Shown piece after piece: positions 26,077 through 34,536 of a stretch of 64,000 bases of DNA. Origin of the DNA: Lactiplantibacillus plajomi (GTDB lineage: Bacteria; Bacillota; Bacilli; Lactobacillales; Lactobacillaceae); assembly GCF_005405405.1 (NCBI RefSeq), contig NZ_BJDZ01000001.1, positions 62,001 through 126,000 of the forward strand. The letters run 5' to 3'. Under the pieces are notes generated by a model. That model made no database searches. It was not told where the DNA came from and saw only the letters and a program-made list of their open reading frames with translations. The position numbers were made by a program, and so were the translations under genes. Each line of letters opens with the position of its first letter. Position 1 is the stretch's first letter.

Positions 26077-27248
26077 GCGTGCGCCTCCACTTCCCGTTTG
26101 CGTTTCAAACCATCAATCAAGGTTTGGGCAACTTCTGGTCGCGACACCTCTTTCGGGGGCACGATGCCGTCGCTCAATAGTTTCCGGACCTTGGTACCAC
26201 TTAATGAAATGTGGTCGTCAGCACCGTGCGGGCAAGTTTTTTGGGTCGCCATCGCGCCACAGCGCTTGCAGTAAAAGGCGTTGTCGAACTTAAAGAAGTG
26301 CATCCCAAGTTCGTCTTCGACCGAACTAATCAATTCCTGGGCTTCGTAAGTGCCGTAGTAGTCACCCACCCCGGCGTGGTCGCGCCCAACGATGAAGTGG
26401 GTACAACCGTAATTTTTACGCACAATAGCGTGTAAAATGGCTTCCTTAGGACCGGCGTAACGCATCGCTGCTGGGTAGATCACCAAGCGGACGCGATCCT
26501 TGGGATAATAATATTTCAAAATCGTCTGGTAACTAGCCATCCGGACGTCCGCCGGAATATCGTCAGCCTTAGTCTCACCGACTAACGGGTTCAAAAAGAG
26601 CCCGTCAACGTTTTCCAAGGCCAGCTTTTGAATGTATTCGTGCGCCCGGTGAATCGGATTACGCGTCTGAAAGCCCACGATGGTTTTCCAGCCTAGGTCA
26701 TGGAACAATTTGCGGGTCGCAAGCGGTGCTAAGTAGAAGTCACTGAAGTCGCCGTGGTCCGGTTGCTTTAATAACTTAATGGCGCCACCGAGGTAGACGT
26801 CGCCATTAGCGAACAGCCGCTTAACGCCGGGATGAGCCGTATCAGTCGTACCGTAAACGTTTTGTGCTTCTAATTGCTTATCGGGTACGTACTTATCTTC
26901 GACCCGTAAGGTCCCGTAGATTGTCCCACTGGCATCCTTTAACGCCACCTTACTATTGAGTTCAATGGTTGCCGCTACCGCCTTGCTAACCGGTAGTGTA
27001 ATCGGAATCGACCAGAGGACCCCGCTCATCAAATGCATATTTTTGACGACCGCGTGGTAATCATCGCTAGTCATAAAGCCGGTCAGCGGGCTAAAGCCAC
27101 CGATGCCGATCAATTCAAGGTCTGACAAGTTCCAATTATTAATGGTTAGGCTGGGCAACGTTGCGGCCTCACGTTGGGCCGCCTCACTGTAATCTTCTAA
27201 GTTGATCAGTTTGCCGCCATGGGCTTTAATTCCGTACACTGTTTGCAT
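26073..27248 (-). CDS. sat: ATP sulfurylase, single-chain Sat type
   Basis: 391 residues from the ATG at 27248, which follows AAAGG at 8 bases; an in-frame GTG at 27257 overlaps the site. It has the nucleotide-binding motifs [12 protein letters not shown] (about 194-205) and [12 protein letters not shown] (about 288-299), and a zinc site of three Cys and one His (FYCKRCG ... TCPHG, about 326-342). It makes APS from sulfate and ATP. It starts inside the end of the sulfotransferase gene (23-base overlap), so it is coupled to it. It is the homomeric PUA-type enzyme, not CysDN. Confidence 0.97.
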   Translation of the reverse strand: MQTVYGIKAHGGKLINLEDYSEAAQREAATLPSLTINNWNLSDLELIGIGGFSPLTGFMTSDDYHAVVKNMHLMSGVLWSIPITLPVSKAVAATIELNSKVALKDASGTIYGTLRVEDKYVPDKQLEAQNVYGTTDTAHPGVKRLFANGDVYLGGAIKLLKQPDHGDFSDFYLAPLATRKLFHDLGWKTIVGFQTRNPIHRAHEYIQKLALENVDGLFLNPLVGETKADDIPADVRMASYQTILKYYYPKDRVRLVIYPAAMRYAGPKEAILHAIVRKNYGCTHFIVGRDHAGVGDYYGTYEAQELISSVEDELGMHFFKFDNAFYCKRCGAMATQKTCPHGADDHISLSGTKVRKLLSDGIVPPKEVSRPEVAQTLIDGLKRKREVEAHA

Positions 27249-28845
27249 ATAGGTCACCTTTCTGTTCTAAAATCACGTGCTGATTAGTTGTCACGAATTG
27301 ATTTAATTGGGCAAGTGCAGTTGCATCACGGCTGGCGCGTTGGCAAAGTTCGGTTAAGTCCTGTGCTAACGCGGTCCAGTCAACTGGTTCACTCAGGGCC
27401 GTTTCATCATCTTGATCACTAGCCGTGACCACGGCCGGTCGCTGCTGGCCGATTGCTTTCAGTTGGTCAATGGTCGCCGACGCGGCGAGTGTTTCAGCGG
27501 GAACTACCGTCACAGCGTGGCCCCGTAAAGCAGCTAACGTTCGAACCAGTCGTTGCACCCGCAACCGTTGTTCTGCCGGAGTCCCGGTGGTTAAATCGTC
27601 AACGATGACCACGTTATTAGTCGTTAACCCCAGTTCGGTGCTGACCGCCATCAGCATTTCGGGAATCTCGGTATTAGCAACGTCGCCAATTCCCCACCGA
27701 TCCTGCTGTTTCGCCTGTTTGCGCAAAAAGTTATTAAGGCGTTCTTTTTGGGCTAAGACCTGGTAATCCTTGGTGTAAGTTTGTGGGTCAATTGTTCGGT
27801 CTTCCAACTGGGCGGCCAAATCGCGCGCAACATCGTGACTGGTCCCCGTGCCTTCCTGCATTGCCACCCCGGCGTGCGCCAAAGTGTTGCTTACTTGATC
27901 AACGCTCGTTTGGTCGGCACCAAAAACAAAGAACGTTTGACCGTTAATTTTCGGATTAAAATCACGGTATAGTGCCCCGTACCGGTCTAAATAGTCGCTC
28001 AGCAACCGGTCGATTTGTTGTTGAAAATCGGTCGACGCGAAGAATTCGGGGTCGGCGGCTGCCTGACGAGCCAACAAATAGAGGGCTTTAACGTCCGCTG
28101 CCACGTCCGTCCGGGCTTCAAAGGCGGCCAAACTTTCGTGGTGGTCGCTGTGTTGTAAGCTCGGGTCGATGAAATCGTCTAGTTGGGCCTGCAACTGGCC
28201 TTCGTCCGCGGGCCACGGCAAGTCAAACTGGCTGGCAATCCGTTTTAAGGTCGCTAAAGTGTTGCCGAATAGGTCCTCGTAAGTCACCAGTATTCGCGAT
28301 TGCGGTTGGGTGTCCTTCAACGATAATAGGGTCCGAACCTGCCATTGACGCATGGCGAGCGTGTTATCGCGGTGCCAGGCCCGTTCGTTTGAAGAAACCA
28401 CGTCCAACGGGTTACGAATCAAAATTACTTCGACCGGCGTGACGTGAATATCCGCCAAAACGTGTTGCCAGAGCTGGATATAATCGTTCATCCGCGGATC
28501 CTTGATCAACAAATTATCCTGCTTTTGAAACGCGCCGCGTAAATAAGTGGTTAGCCGTTGCCGGTCACGCTTAACTTGCGGCTGATCATAATAGCCGACC
28601 GTGGCCGGCCGGTAACGGATCTTACTACCCAGTGACTTATGGATTTTAATGACATCCTTATTTTCAAAGTAGCCCTTGGGATTGATACGTTTGCTGGGGG
28701 CCAATAAGTGGTCGGTCCCCAGCGAGACACCCATTAAATTCAGGCTTTTCGTCATGACCGACGTTCCGGAGCGGCCACTCCCTAGTACGAGGACCGCGTG
28801 CTGTTGCCGGTGATTAAATAGGCGTTGCCAAAAGTGTTGACTCAT
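27226..28845 (-). CDS. PAPS-dependent sulfotransferase with a degenerate second domain
   Basis: 539 residues. The N-terminal half (about 1-295) is a sulfotransferase: the 5'-phosphosulfate loop [12 protein letters not shown] (20-31) and the 3'-phosphate motif [14 protein letters not shown] (144-157), plus LIKDPRMND before it. The second half (about 303-520) repeats the layout in decayed form: [19 protein letters not shown] in place of the loop and [10 protein letters not shown] ... NNVVIVDDL in place of the second motif, without the catalytic residues. No signal or membrane segment, so it is cytoplasmic. It is the first gene of the operon (AAGGAA site) and overlaps sat. The acceptor is unknown; the upstream tar operon suggests an envelope glycopolymer or its lipid-linked precursor. 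Confidence 0.9.
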   Translation of the reverse strand: MSQHFWQRLFNHRQQHAVLVLGSGRSGTSVMTKSLNLMGVSLGTDHLLAPSKRINPKGYFENKDVIKIHKSLGSKIRYRPATVGYYDQPQVKRDRQRLTTYLRGAFQKQDNLLIKDPRMNDYIQLWQHVLADIHVTPVEVILIRNPLDVVSSNERAWHRDNTLAMRQWQVRTLLSLKDTQPQSRILVTYEDLFGNTLATLKRIASQFDLPWPADEGQLQAQLDDFIDPSLQHSDHHESLAAFEARTDVAADVKALYLLARQAAADPEFFASTDFQQQIDRLLSDYLDRYGALYRDFNPKINGQTFFVFGADQTSVDQVSNTLAHAGVAMQEGTGTSHDVARDLAAQLEDRTIDPQTYTKDYQVLAQKERLNNFLRKQAKQQDRWGIGDVANTEIPEMLMAVSTELGLTTNNVVIVDDLTTGTPAEQRLRVQRLVRTLAALRGHAVTVVPAETLAASATIDQLKAIGQQRPAVVTASDQDDETALSEPVDWTALAQDLTELCQRASRDATALAQLNQFVTTNQHVILEQKGDLYANSVRN

Positions 28846-28956
28846 ATCATCATTCCTTACTTTGATTTGATCATCCTTAGCTAAAGCTCATAAATTATCC
28901 TATCAAGCAGATACTGAAAAGCCGTTGCTTTAAAACGAAAAAAAAGTGACGATTCT

Positions 28957-29130
28957 ATGAAAAGTGCCCGTTTAGCCAGCCGGCAACTGGTAAATATGGG
29001 GTTAATCGTGGCTAATCTAGCCAAAAAATCAGAAAATATGAAGTTCCCCGAACCCCACTACAACCGGTTTTTAAAAGCATTAACGGAGAAGTCAGCCGGG
29101 TTAGTTCACCCGCTTAACTTTTCGACCTGA
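28957..29130 (+). CDS. Possible 57-residue ORF between the tar and sulfation operons
   Basis: ATG to TGA, opposite in strand to both flanking operons. Codon choice is natural and the product is moderately basic and soluble, but the ribosome site (AAAGTGA) is weak. No family is recognised. The rest of the 350-base gap holds only the presumed control region of the sulfation operon. Confidence 0.25.
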   Translation: MKSARLASRQLVNMGLIVANLAKKSENMKFPEPHYNRFLKALTEKSAGLVHPLNFST

Positions 29131-29198
29131 TTGACGGCAATATAAAAAGCCGTTCCAGTCAACGACTGAAGCGACTTGTCAAATTTTGAAGGGTCGGA

Positions 29199-31076
29199 TT
29201 ACGGCTTACCCCAATTTGGGAGTTGTTTACCATCTTCACTATATTGTGGGCCGTCACTGGGGGTGACCACCGCATCATCCGTGGCGCCAAAGTTATTTTC
29301 AAGCGCGTCGACGAACCGTGCCGAAGCCCGCCCGTCCAAGTCATCAAAGAAAAAGTTCACGAAACCGGTCAACTTTTGCTGATCGACCTGGGGGTGCTGC
29401 AGCTGCGTAATCAGGTCAGTCGTGTTCTCCGCAAGGGAACCGGGAATAAAGTCGAAGTAGTTGAAGTAAAAACTCCGTGAGCGCATATAATCCGCTAAGT
29501 CCGGTGCAAAGAAAACCATCGGTCGCCCGAGTAACGCGTATTCAAAGCAGACCGACGAATAATCGGTAATCAGCTGGTCGGCGACCAACAATAAGTCGTT
29601 GATTTCACGGTAATCGGACACGTCGTGGTAAAAGTCGGCAAACTCGTACGGTAAGGTCGGCTTATTTTGCACAAACGGGTGAATCTTCAACAAGAAGACG
29701 TAATCTTCGTGCAACGCCGCGTAAATCTTTTTAAAGTTCAACATTTCAAACGGGTAGTAGGCCGACTGCTGGCCGTTACCGCGAAAGGTCGGCGCAAACA
29801 GGATCACCTTTTTACCCTTAATAAACGGTAATTCTTCGGTTAAACGTGCGCGAATGGCGCGCTTCTTGGCTTCATCAAAGAAAATATCGGTTCGCGGTAT
29901 GCCTAACGGTGCGACTTTGTCCGTACTGATACCGAACCCCTCGGCGTACTTATCCGCCACGTTATGCGATGACACCAACGCCCGCGTGTAGTTTCGGTGG
30001 TTGAGTGACTGGGCTTTCGGTCCACCCGGCATCCCTAAACGGCTGTAGCCAAAGGTCTTAAAGGCGCCGACCGCGTGCCAGGCCTGAATCAGGTCGGCGT
30101 TTTCCCGAATCCGTAACGGGTAAACTAACGGGTAAAAGTCATCTAAAATTACGTAGCGGCTAGTGGCCAACGCTTTAGCCAGCGTGCGGGTCTCACGCCA
30201 ACTTTTTTTCGCTTTAATGCTTGGTTTCAAATAAAATTTGATTTGAAAATCACTTTGACGGCGTTGCAATTCCTGGTAAATGAACTCAAAGTTACCAGAA
30301 ATCGTGACCCGGCTGTCGGAAACAAAGGCAATCTGGCGTTTCTTAATCGGTCGCAAACAATACCAGCGGTACCACCACTTCAATACTCGTCGTTTTAACC
30401 CGCGGAGCGCCGCCGATTCAAAGCCGGTCGTCGCGTCCAATTGGTTTTCGGCCGGATCAATGTCACTCAACTTATCCGACATCACCGTTAAGCCTTGCAA
30501 CGCCAAGCTGTATTGCAACGTTAGCCGAAACGATTTATTACTATGGGCGCTGTAACTCGTCATTTTGGCCGTGTAATTCAGATCACGGTCCACCCCCACC
30601 ACTTGTCCAAGAGTCGTCCGGCGAATCAACCAGCCCTTTTTCAGGTACTGCTTTAGTTGGAGCAAGATTTGATAACGCCCCGGTTGTAACGGTTTACCGT
30701 CACTGATAGTCGAAAAGTTGACGTTACCAGCGTACCCGGCCTGCGGAAAATCGGCTAATTGCACTGATTGATTGACCAGTGGCACTTCAATTTCTTGCCC
30801 CTGTTCGTCAACCAGCACCAAACTCTTAATAATTTTTTCCGGGTCACTTTCCGGATAATTTTCAAACCAGGCGCGCCCAACTAACGATAAGTAAGAGCGG
30901 TTAAAGTCTAAGGTCGTCACCGAACGCTTGATCAGGGATTCCGCATCCTGGTCCAAGCGCGGCTCGTTTAACCCCGTCCGCTGAAGTTCGGTTGTGGCTT
31001 CCGCTTGCGGCCCCGCGCTACTGGGTCGGCGTCCGAGTAAAATTCGGCGTGCGATTCGTTTTAGTCGTTGTAACAT
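29199..31076 (-). CDS. tarL: CDP-polyol phosphotransferase, TarL/TagF type (teichoic acid polymerase)
   Basis: 625 residues. The N-terminus is a basic membrane-surface stretch and a beta-rich region (about 55-210) as found in TarK/TarL and TagF. The catalytic GT-B domain has IAFVSDSRVTISGNFEFIY, ILDDFYPL, the His-containing QAWHAVGAFKTFGYS, LFAPTFRG and LITDYSSVCFEYALLGRP near the end. Family knowledge: transfers ribitol- or glycerol-phosphate units from the CDP-polyol to a membrane-linked polymer on the inner face. With TarI and TarJ in the same operon, ribitol phosphate is the expected substrate. 17 bases separate it from the preceding gene; it is the last gene of the operon. Confidence 0.87.
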   Translation of the reverse strand: MLQRLKRIARRILLGRRPSSAGPQAEATTELQRTGLNEPRLDQDAESLIKRSVTTLDFNRSYLSLVGRAWFENYPESDPEKIIKSLVLVDEQGQEIEVPLVNQSVQLADFPQAGYAGNVNFSTISDGKPLQPGRYQILLQLKQYLKKGWLIRRTTLGQVVGVDRDLNYTAKMTSYSAHSNKSFRLTLQYSLALQGLTVMSDKLSDIDPAENQLDATTGFESAALRGLKRRVLKWWYRWYCLRPIKKRQIAFVSDSRVTISGNFEFIYQELQRRQSDFQIKFYLKPSIKAKKSWRETRTLAKALATSRYVILDDFYPLVYPLRIRENADLIQAWHAVGAFKTFGYSRLGMPGGPKAQSLNHRNYTRALVSSHNVADKYAEGFGISTDKVAPLGIPRTDIFFDEAKKRAIRARLTEELPFIKGKKVILFAPTFRGNGQQSAYYPFEMLNFKKIYAALHEDYVFLLKIHPFVQNKPTLPYEFADFYHDVSDYREINDLLLVADQLITDYSSVCFEYALLGRPMVFFAPDLADYMRSRSFYFNYFDFIPGSLAENTTDLITQLQHPQVDQQKLTGFVNFFFDDLDGRASARFVDALENNFGATDDAVVTPSDGPQYSEDGKQLPNWGKP

Positions 31077-31093
31077 GCTTAATTCCCCACTTC

Positions 31094-32242
31094 TTAATTT
31101 TCATTGGTTTCACAACCCACCGGCTGCTTTTTAATCAGCGTCGTCAAAAATGTGACCACCCGTTGCGTATTCTGGCCATCCTGGTGGTCAAAGGTCCGCT
31201 GGCGCAGACGTTGCACCCCCGCAAGCGGATACTGGCTCAAATTATGGTTTAAGTATGTCACCAGCTGGTCGGCCCGGTTAAAATGCGGGACGTTTAAGTA
31301 CTTGTAATAGTCAACGTAAAAGCCGCCAGTTCGAACATAGCGTTCAAAGTCAGGTGTATATAACAAGATTGGCCGGTCAAAGTAACTAAAGCTCAGTGAC
31401 AACGACGAGTAGTCAGTGACGAACAGGTCGGTACTGGCTAGTAATTGTTTGACCCGCGTCGCATCTTGGAAGACGTGCACGTTTTTTGGTAAGCGCACTT
31501 TCGGCCAGGCAACGTACGGGTGAATTGAAATATAGACCTCCCACGGCTGAGCTAATTGGCGGGTGGCGCGGATAAAACATTGGATAATCGCCAGCAACTC
31601 TTCCTGTCCAGTCTTGCCAGAACGGTAAGTTGGTGCATACAAGAGTCTTTTTGAAGCGGCGTGCTGGTCCGGTCGTTGTGCCACGAGCTGATCGAGCATC
31701 GGTGCGCCGGTCGCCACGACCCGCTCCGGTGCGATATCGAACGCCTCAACGTAAGCGGACCTGTCCGCCGCACTGTTGATCAGTACCCAGTCGTAATTTT
31801 GGTGCGCTTTGAGGACGTTCTGCCGTGGTTGGGGCAAACTCAGCCCAAATTTTTTCAAGGTTCCGATAGCGTGCCAAAGTTGGACGACCTGATTCTGCGG
31901 TCGCTTACGAATGGTGTCTAACGGAAAGCAGTAATCATCGATCACCATCACTTCCGAATGCGCCAAGAGCCGTAACGTCCGTAACGAAGCGACTAAAAAG
32001 CCAAACTTACTTTGCCAGCTACGGTCGTACTGATAGCACAATGTCCGCAACTTGTATTGGCCATCTTGCGCCATCCGGTTATGCACAGCCCGCAGGTTAT
32101 CGGTTAGTTTCGCACTGCGCATCGTGACAAACACAATCTGTTTTGGACGTACGGACCCTATCCGGCTACATACTTGGTAATAGCAATTAAAGCCAAATCG
32201 CAATAGGTTCAGCTTAATTGTTTTGGCCGTCAAACGTCCCAT
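31094..32242 (-). CDS. CDP-polyol phosphotransferase, TarB/TarF/TarK type
   Basis: 382 residues, the length of the priming or linking enzymes (TagB/TarF) without the N-terminal beta domain. It carries the same core: VQLWHAIGTLKKFGLS, LLYAPTYRSG, and LFVTDYSSLSLSFSYFDRPILLYTPD. It lacks a signal peptide and would bind the membrane peripherally. It overlaps tarJ by 13 bases. By analogy with tarIJKL loci of lactobacilli it may add the first polyol-phosphate units (TarK/TarF role) before the long enzyme extends the chain. Sequence alone does not tell ribitol from glycerol. Confidence 0.85.
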   Translation of the reverse strand: MGRLTAKTIKLNLLRFGFNCYYQVCSRIGSVRPKQIVFVTMRSAKLTDNLRAVHNRMAQDGQYKLRTLCYQYDRSWQSKFGFLVASLRTLRLLAHSEVMVIDDYCFPLDTIRKRPQNQVVQLWHAIGTLKKFGLSLPQPRQNVLKAHQNYDWVLINSAADRSAYVEAFDIAPERVVATGAPMLDQLVAQRPDQHAASKRLLYAPTYRSGKTGQEELLAIIQCFIRATRQLAQPWEVYISIHPYVAWPKVRLPKNVHVFQDATRVKQLLASTDLFVTDYSSLSLSFSYFDRPILLYTPDFERYVRTGGFYVDYYKYLNVPHFNRADQLVTYLNHNLSQYPLAGVQRLRQRTFDHQDGQNTQRVVTFLTTLIKKQPVGCETNEN

Positions 32243-33255
32243 TCCATCACCGCCTTACCCCAGTAATTCGTCAGGTCGTGCTCAAAGAAAGCCACGATAT
32301 CTTGAATCGTCCTAACTTTACGGGTAAAGCCCACTAGGTTTTGCAACCGTTCACGGGTGACTGGGCTAGCCTTTAAAATCGCGACCGCCCGTTCAAAATC
32401 GGCACGGCCGCTGCGGCTAACCCCGCGTAAGGTAATGCCACGGGCTAGTACCGAACGGGTATCGATGGCGACCGGTTCTTCAGAAACGCCCATTAGCACC
32501 GCGCTGCCCATTGGTCGTAGGTGCTTGACGATCTGACTAATGGCCGCTTCACTTCCCCGACCACCGGTACATTCTAGCGCCTGGCTAACCACTAAATCAC
32601 GCGGAATCTGGTCAACTAAGACCGTTTTATCAGCGAAGGAAAAGTAGTCGAGCTTGGATCGATGCCGGCCAAAAATCACCAGTTGACTATCCGGAAAGAT
32701 CTGCTTGACTAGCGTTGCGGTAATGTAACCTAGGTTACCGTCACCCCAAATTCCGATGACCCGTTGATCGGCGTCCATCACCGTTTCTAAGCGGCTTAAG
32801 CCCTGTACGCCAACTGACACCATCTCGATAAAGGCACTCACCGGTGCGTTGAAGTCGGCAGGTAACGGTAACACCCGGTCGCGTTGCAGCACAACGTATT
32901 CCTGCATGATACCGTCAAAACCGCTTGACCGAAATTTTGAACTCGGCAGGTAATTTTCATTAATAATTGGATCGTGTTGGGTTGGCGTGTTGGGAATGAT
33001 GGCGACCGTCGTCCCCACCGCCAACTCACCGGCGGGATCATGAACGACCGTTCCGATGCCTTCGTGAATCAAGGCCATCGGTAACTTCTGGCGCAAAATG
33101 GCGTCGGGGCGCTGGCCGGTGAAGTACCGTTGGTCCGCGTGGCAAACGGAAAGGTAGCGGGGGCGAACAACGAGTTCATCCGTGACCACCGCTTCCGCGA
33201 CCGTTTGGACCTCGAATTGCCGGGCGGACACTAAGCGATAAACTTGATTCAACAT
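32230..33255 (-). CDS. tarJ: Ribulose-5-phosphate reductase (ribitol-5-phosphate dehydrogenase)
   Basis: 341 residues of the zinc-dependent medium-chain dehydrogenase family. Zinc-site Cys37/His38 in LSVCHADQRYFTG, then HEGIG, and a Rossmann NADPH-binding region starting at VIGIWGDGNLGYITATLV. TarJ-type proteins have this atypical GxGxxG order. It reduces ribulose 5-phosphate to ribitol 5-phosphate with NADPH. It lies 2 bases after tarI and overlaps the next gene, so the four genes form one tight operon that makes CDP-ribitol and polymerises it. Confidence 0.93.
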   Translation of the reverse strand: MLNQVYRLVSARQFEVQTVAEAVVTDELVVRPRYLSVCHADQRYFTGQRPDAILRQKLPMALIHEGIGTVVHDPAGELAVGTTVAIIPNTPTQHDPIINENYLPSSKFRSSGFDGIMQEYVVLQRDRVLPLPADFNAPVSAFIEMVSVGVQGLSRLETVMDADQRVIGIWGDGNLGYITATLVKQIFPDSQLVIFGRHRSKLDYFSFADKTVLVDQIPRDLVVSQALECTGGRGSEAAISQIVKHLRPMGSAVLMGVSEEPVAIDTRSVLARGITLRGVSRSGRADFERAVAILKASPVTRERLQNLVGFTRKVRTIQDIVAFFEHDLTNYWGKAVMEWDV

Positions 33256-33257
33256 GG

Positions 33258-33959
33258 TTAAGCCCTCTTTTCTACTAACGCAGAAGCGACCCGTAAGTCG
33301 TACGGGGTTGTGATTTTAAAGTTCCAGTTCTCGCCGCGGACCATCGTCACCGGGTGCCCCGCCAATAAGCAAATTTTGCAGGAATCCGACAAGCTGGCCT
33401 TCTGAGCGTCATCGAGCGCCGCGTACGACGCCACCAACGTTTTGATTTGAAAACTCTGCGGCGTTTGACCCTGGTACATCGTTTCGCGTACCGGAATCTC
33501 CGCGATGGTGGCAGTTTGCCCCTGAACGATCGTATCGATTGCCGGCACGACCGTATCAACGGCCGGCGCTTTTAAAACCGCTTCGATGTTGTCGTGAATG
33601 ATGCGTTCGGTCACAAACGGTCGGACGGCGTCGTGGGTCACCACCACGTCGTCATCGTGGGTCCCAAAGGTGCGTTGAATGTAATCGATGCCCTTCATTA
33701 AGGTGTCATTACGCTCAGCTCCACCGGCGATCACGCGAACTCGCGGATCATCAATGGTCTTAGCCACCAGGTCGCGAGCGTGGCTGACCCAGTCAGGCGG
33801 GCACACAACAATAATCGCGTCAAAGCGGGCTTCCAACGTAAACTTTTCAATCGTGTGGATCAGAATCGGTTTACCGGCCAAGGTTAAAAATTGTTTGGGC
33901 ATCGGAACGTTTCCCATCCGTGAGCCCTTACCACCGGCTAATATTTGTGCGTAAATCAC
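33258..33959 (-). CDS. tarI: Ribitol-5-phosphate cytidylyltransferase
   Basis: 233 residues of the IspD/TarI fold: LAGGKGSRMGNVPMPKQFL at the N-terminus (the CTP-binding loop), VVTHDAVRPFV (metal-binding Asp) and PQSFQ. It couples CTP and ribitol 5-phosphate to CDP-ribitol. The GTG start at 33959 follows GGGAG at 9 bases. IspD is the only likely alternative, but it is excluded by the adjoining tarJ. It is the first gene of the teichoic acid operon. Confidence 0.95.
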   Translation of the reverse strand: MIYAQILAGGKGSRMGNVPMPKQFLTLAGKPILIHTIEKFTLEARFDAIIVVCPPDWVSHARDLVAKTIDDPRVRVIAGGAERNDTLMKGIDYIQRTFGTHDDDVVVTHDAVRPFVTERIIHDNIEAVLKAPAVDTVVPAIDTIVQGQTATIAEIPVRETMYQGQTPQSFQIKTLVASYAALDDAQKASLSDSCKICLLAGHPVTMVRGENWNFKITTPYDLRVASALVEKRA

Positions 33960-34234
33960 ATTGCATTACTCCCATCGACTTTAGATATTAGCCACTATCT
34001 TAGCCAACGATTGTGACCTTTTTATGACAGAAATGCGACCCGAACCGTTATAAGGTTTGAAAATTAACCGCTCCGGCGTTGGCCAGTTATTATTAACATA
34101 AAAATATTTCATGGCCCAAACACCGGCCTAATGACCGTAAAAACCGAATTCTACAAATAAATAAATTAATATTTAACAATAAAGATTAAAATTAGATTTG
34201 ACTAAATGAGAAAACGGTGGTAATTTCTATGCAA

Positions 34235-34505
34235 GTTAAAAAGTTAAGAACGTCCTGCGAGGGAAAGTAGTTCGCTAGTGCCGTGCAGTGAGTCTGGAAC
34301 AGTGGAAACCAGGCCGGAGAACGGTGAATGAAAATGGCCCTTAAACGGCACCACTGAGCACCTGCTAGGTGATGACAGCCAGCTTCTGTTAGCAAGCTAC
34401 CGTATGAAACGTACGGGATAAGATCAATATCGTGAGGTATTGGTAAACTAAGGTGGTACCACGAACGGCAACTTCGTCCTTTTGGGAGGAAGTTGCCGTT
34501 TTTTA
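34235..34505 (+). promoter_or_regulatory. T-box riboswitch of metE (methionine)
   Basis: The leader starts with GAGGGAAAGTAG, has an AATGAAAATGG specifier-loop candidate (ATG at 34328 or 34334, Met codon), and the T-box core AAGGTGGTACCACG (34450-34463). It ends in a strong terminator hairpin (GGCAACTTCGTCC ... GGAGGAAGTTGCC) with TTTTTT. Low methionine (uncharged tRNA-Met) should switch on metE and the next gene. Confidence 0.95.
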
Positions 34506-34536
34506 TGCTTAATTTAACTTAAAAGGAGTGGTCCGC

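Noticed and set aside
22742-28845. Reading the sat-cysC genes as a cysteine assimilation pathway
   Set aside because: No PAPS reductase, sulfite reductase or cysteine synthase is nearby, and the operon instead has two sulfotransferases and a PAP phosphatase.
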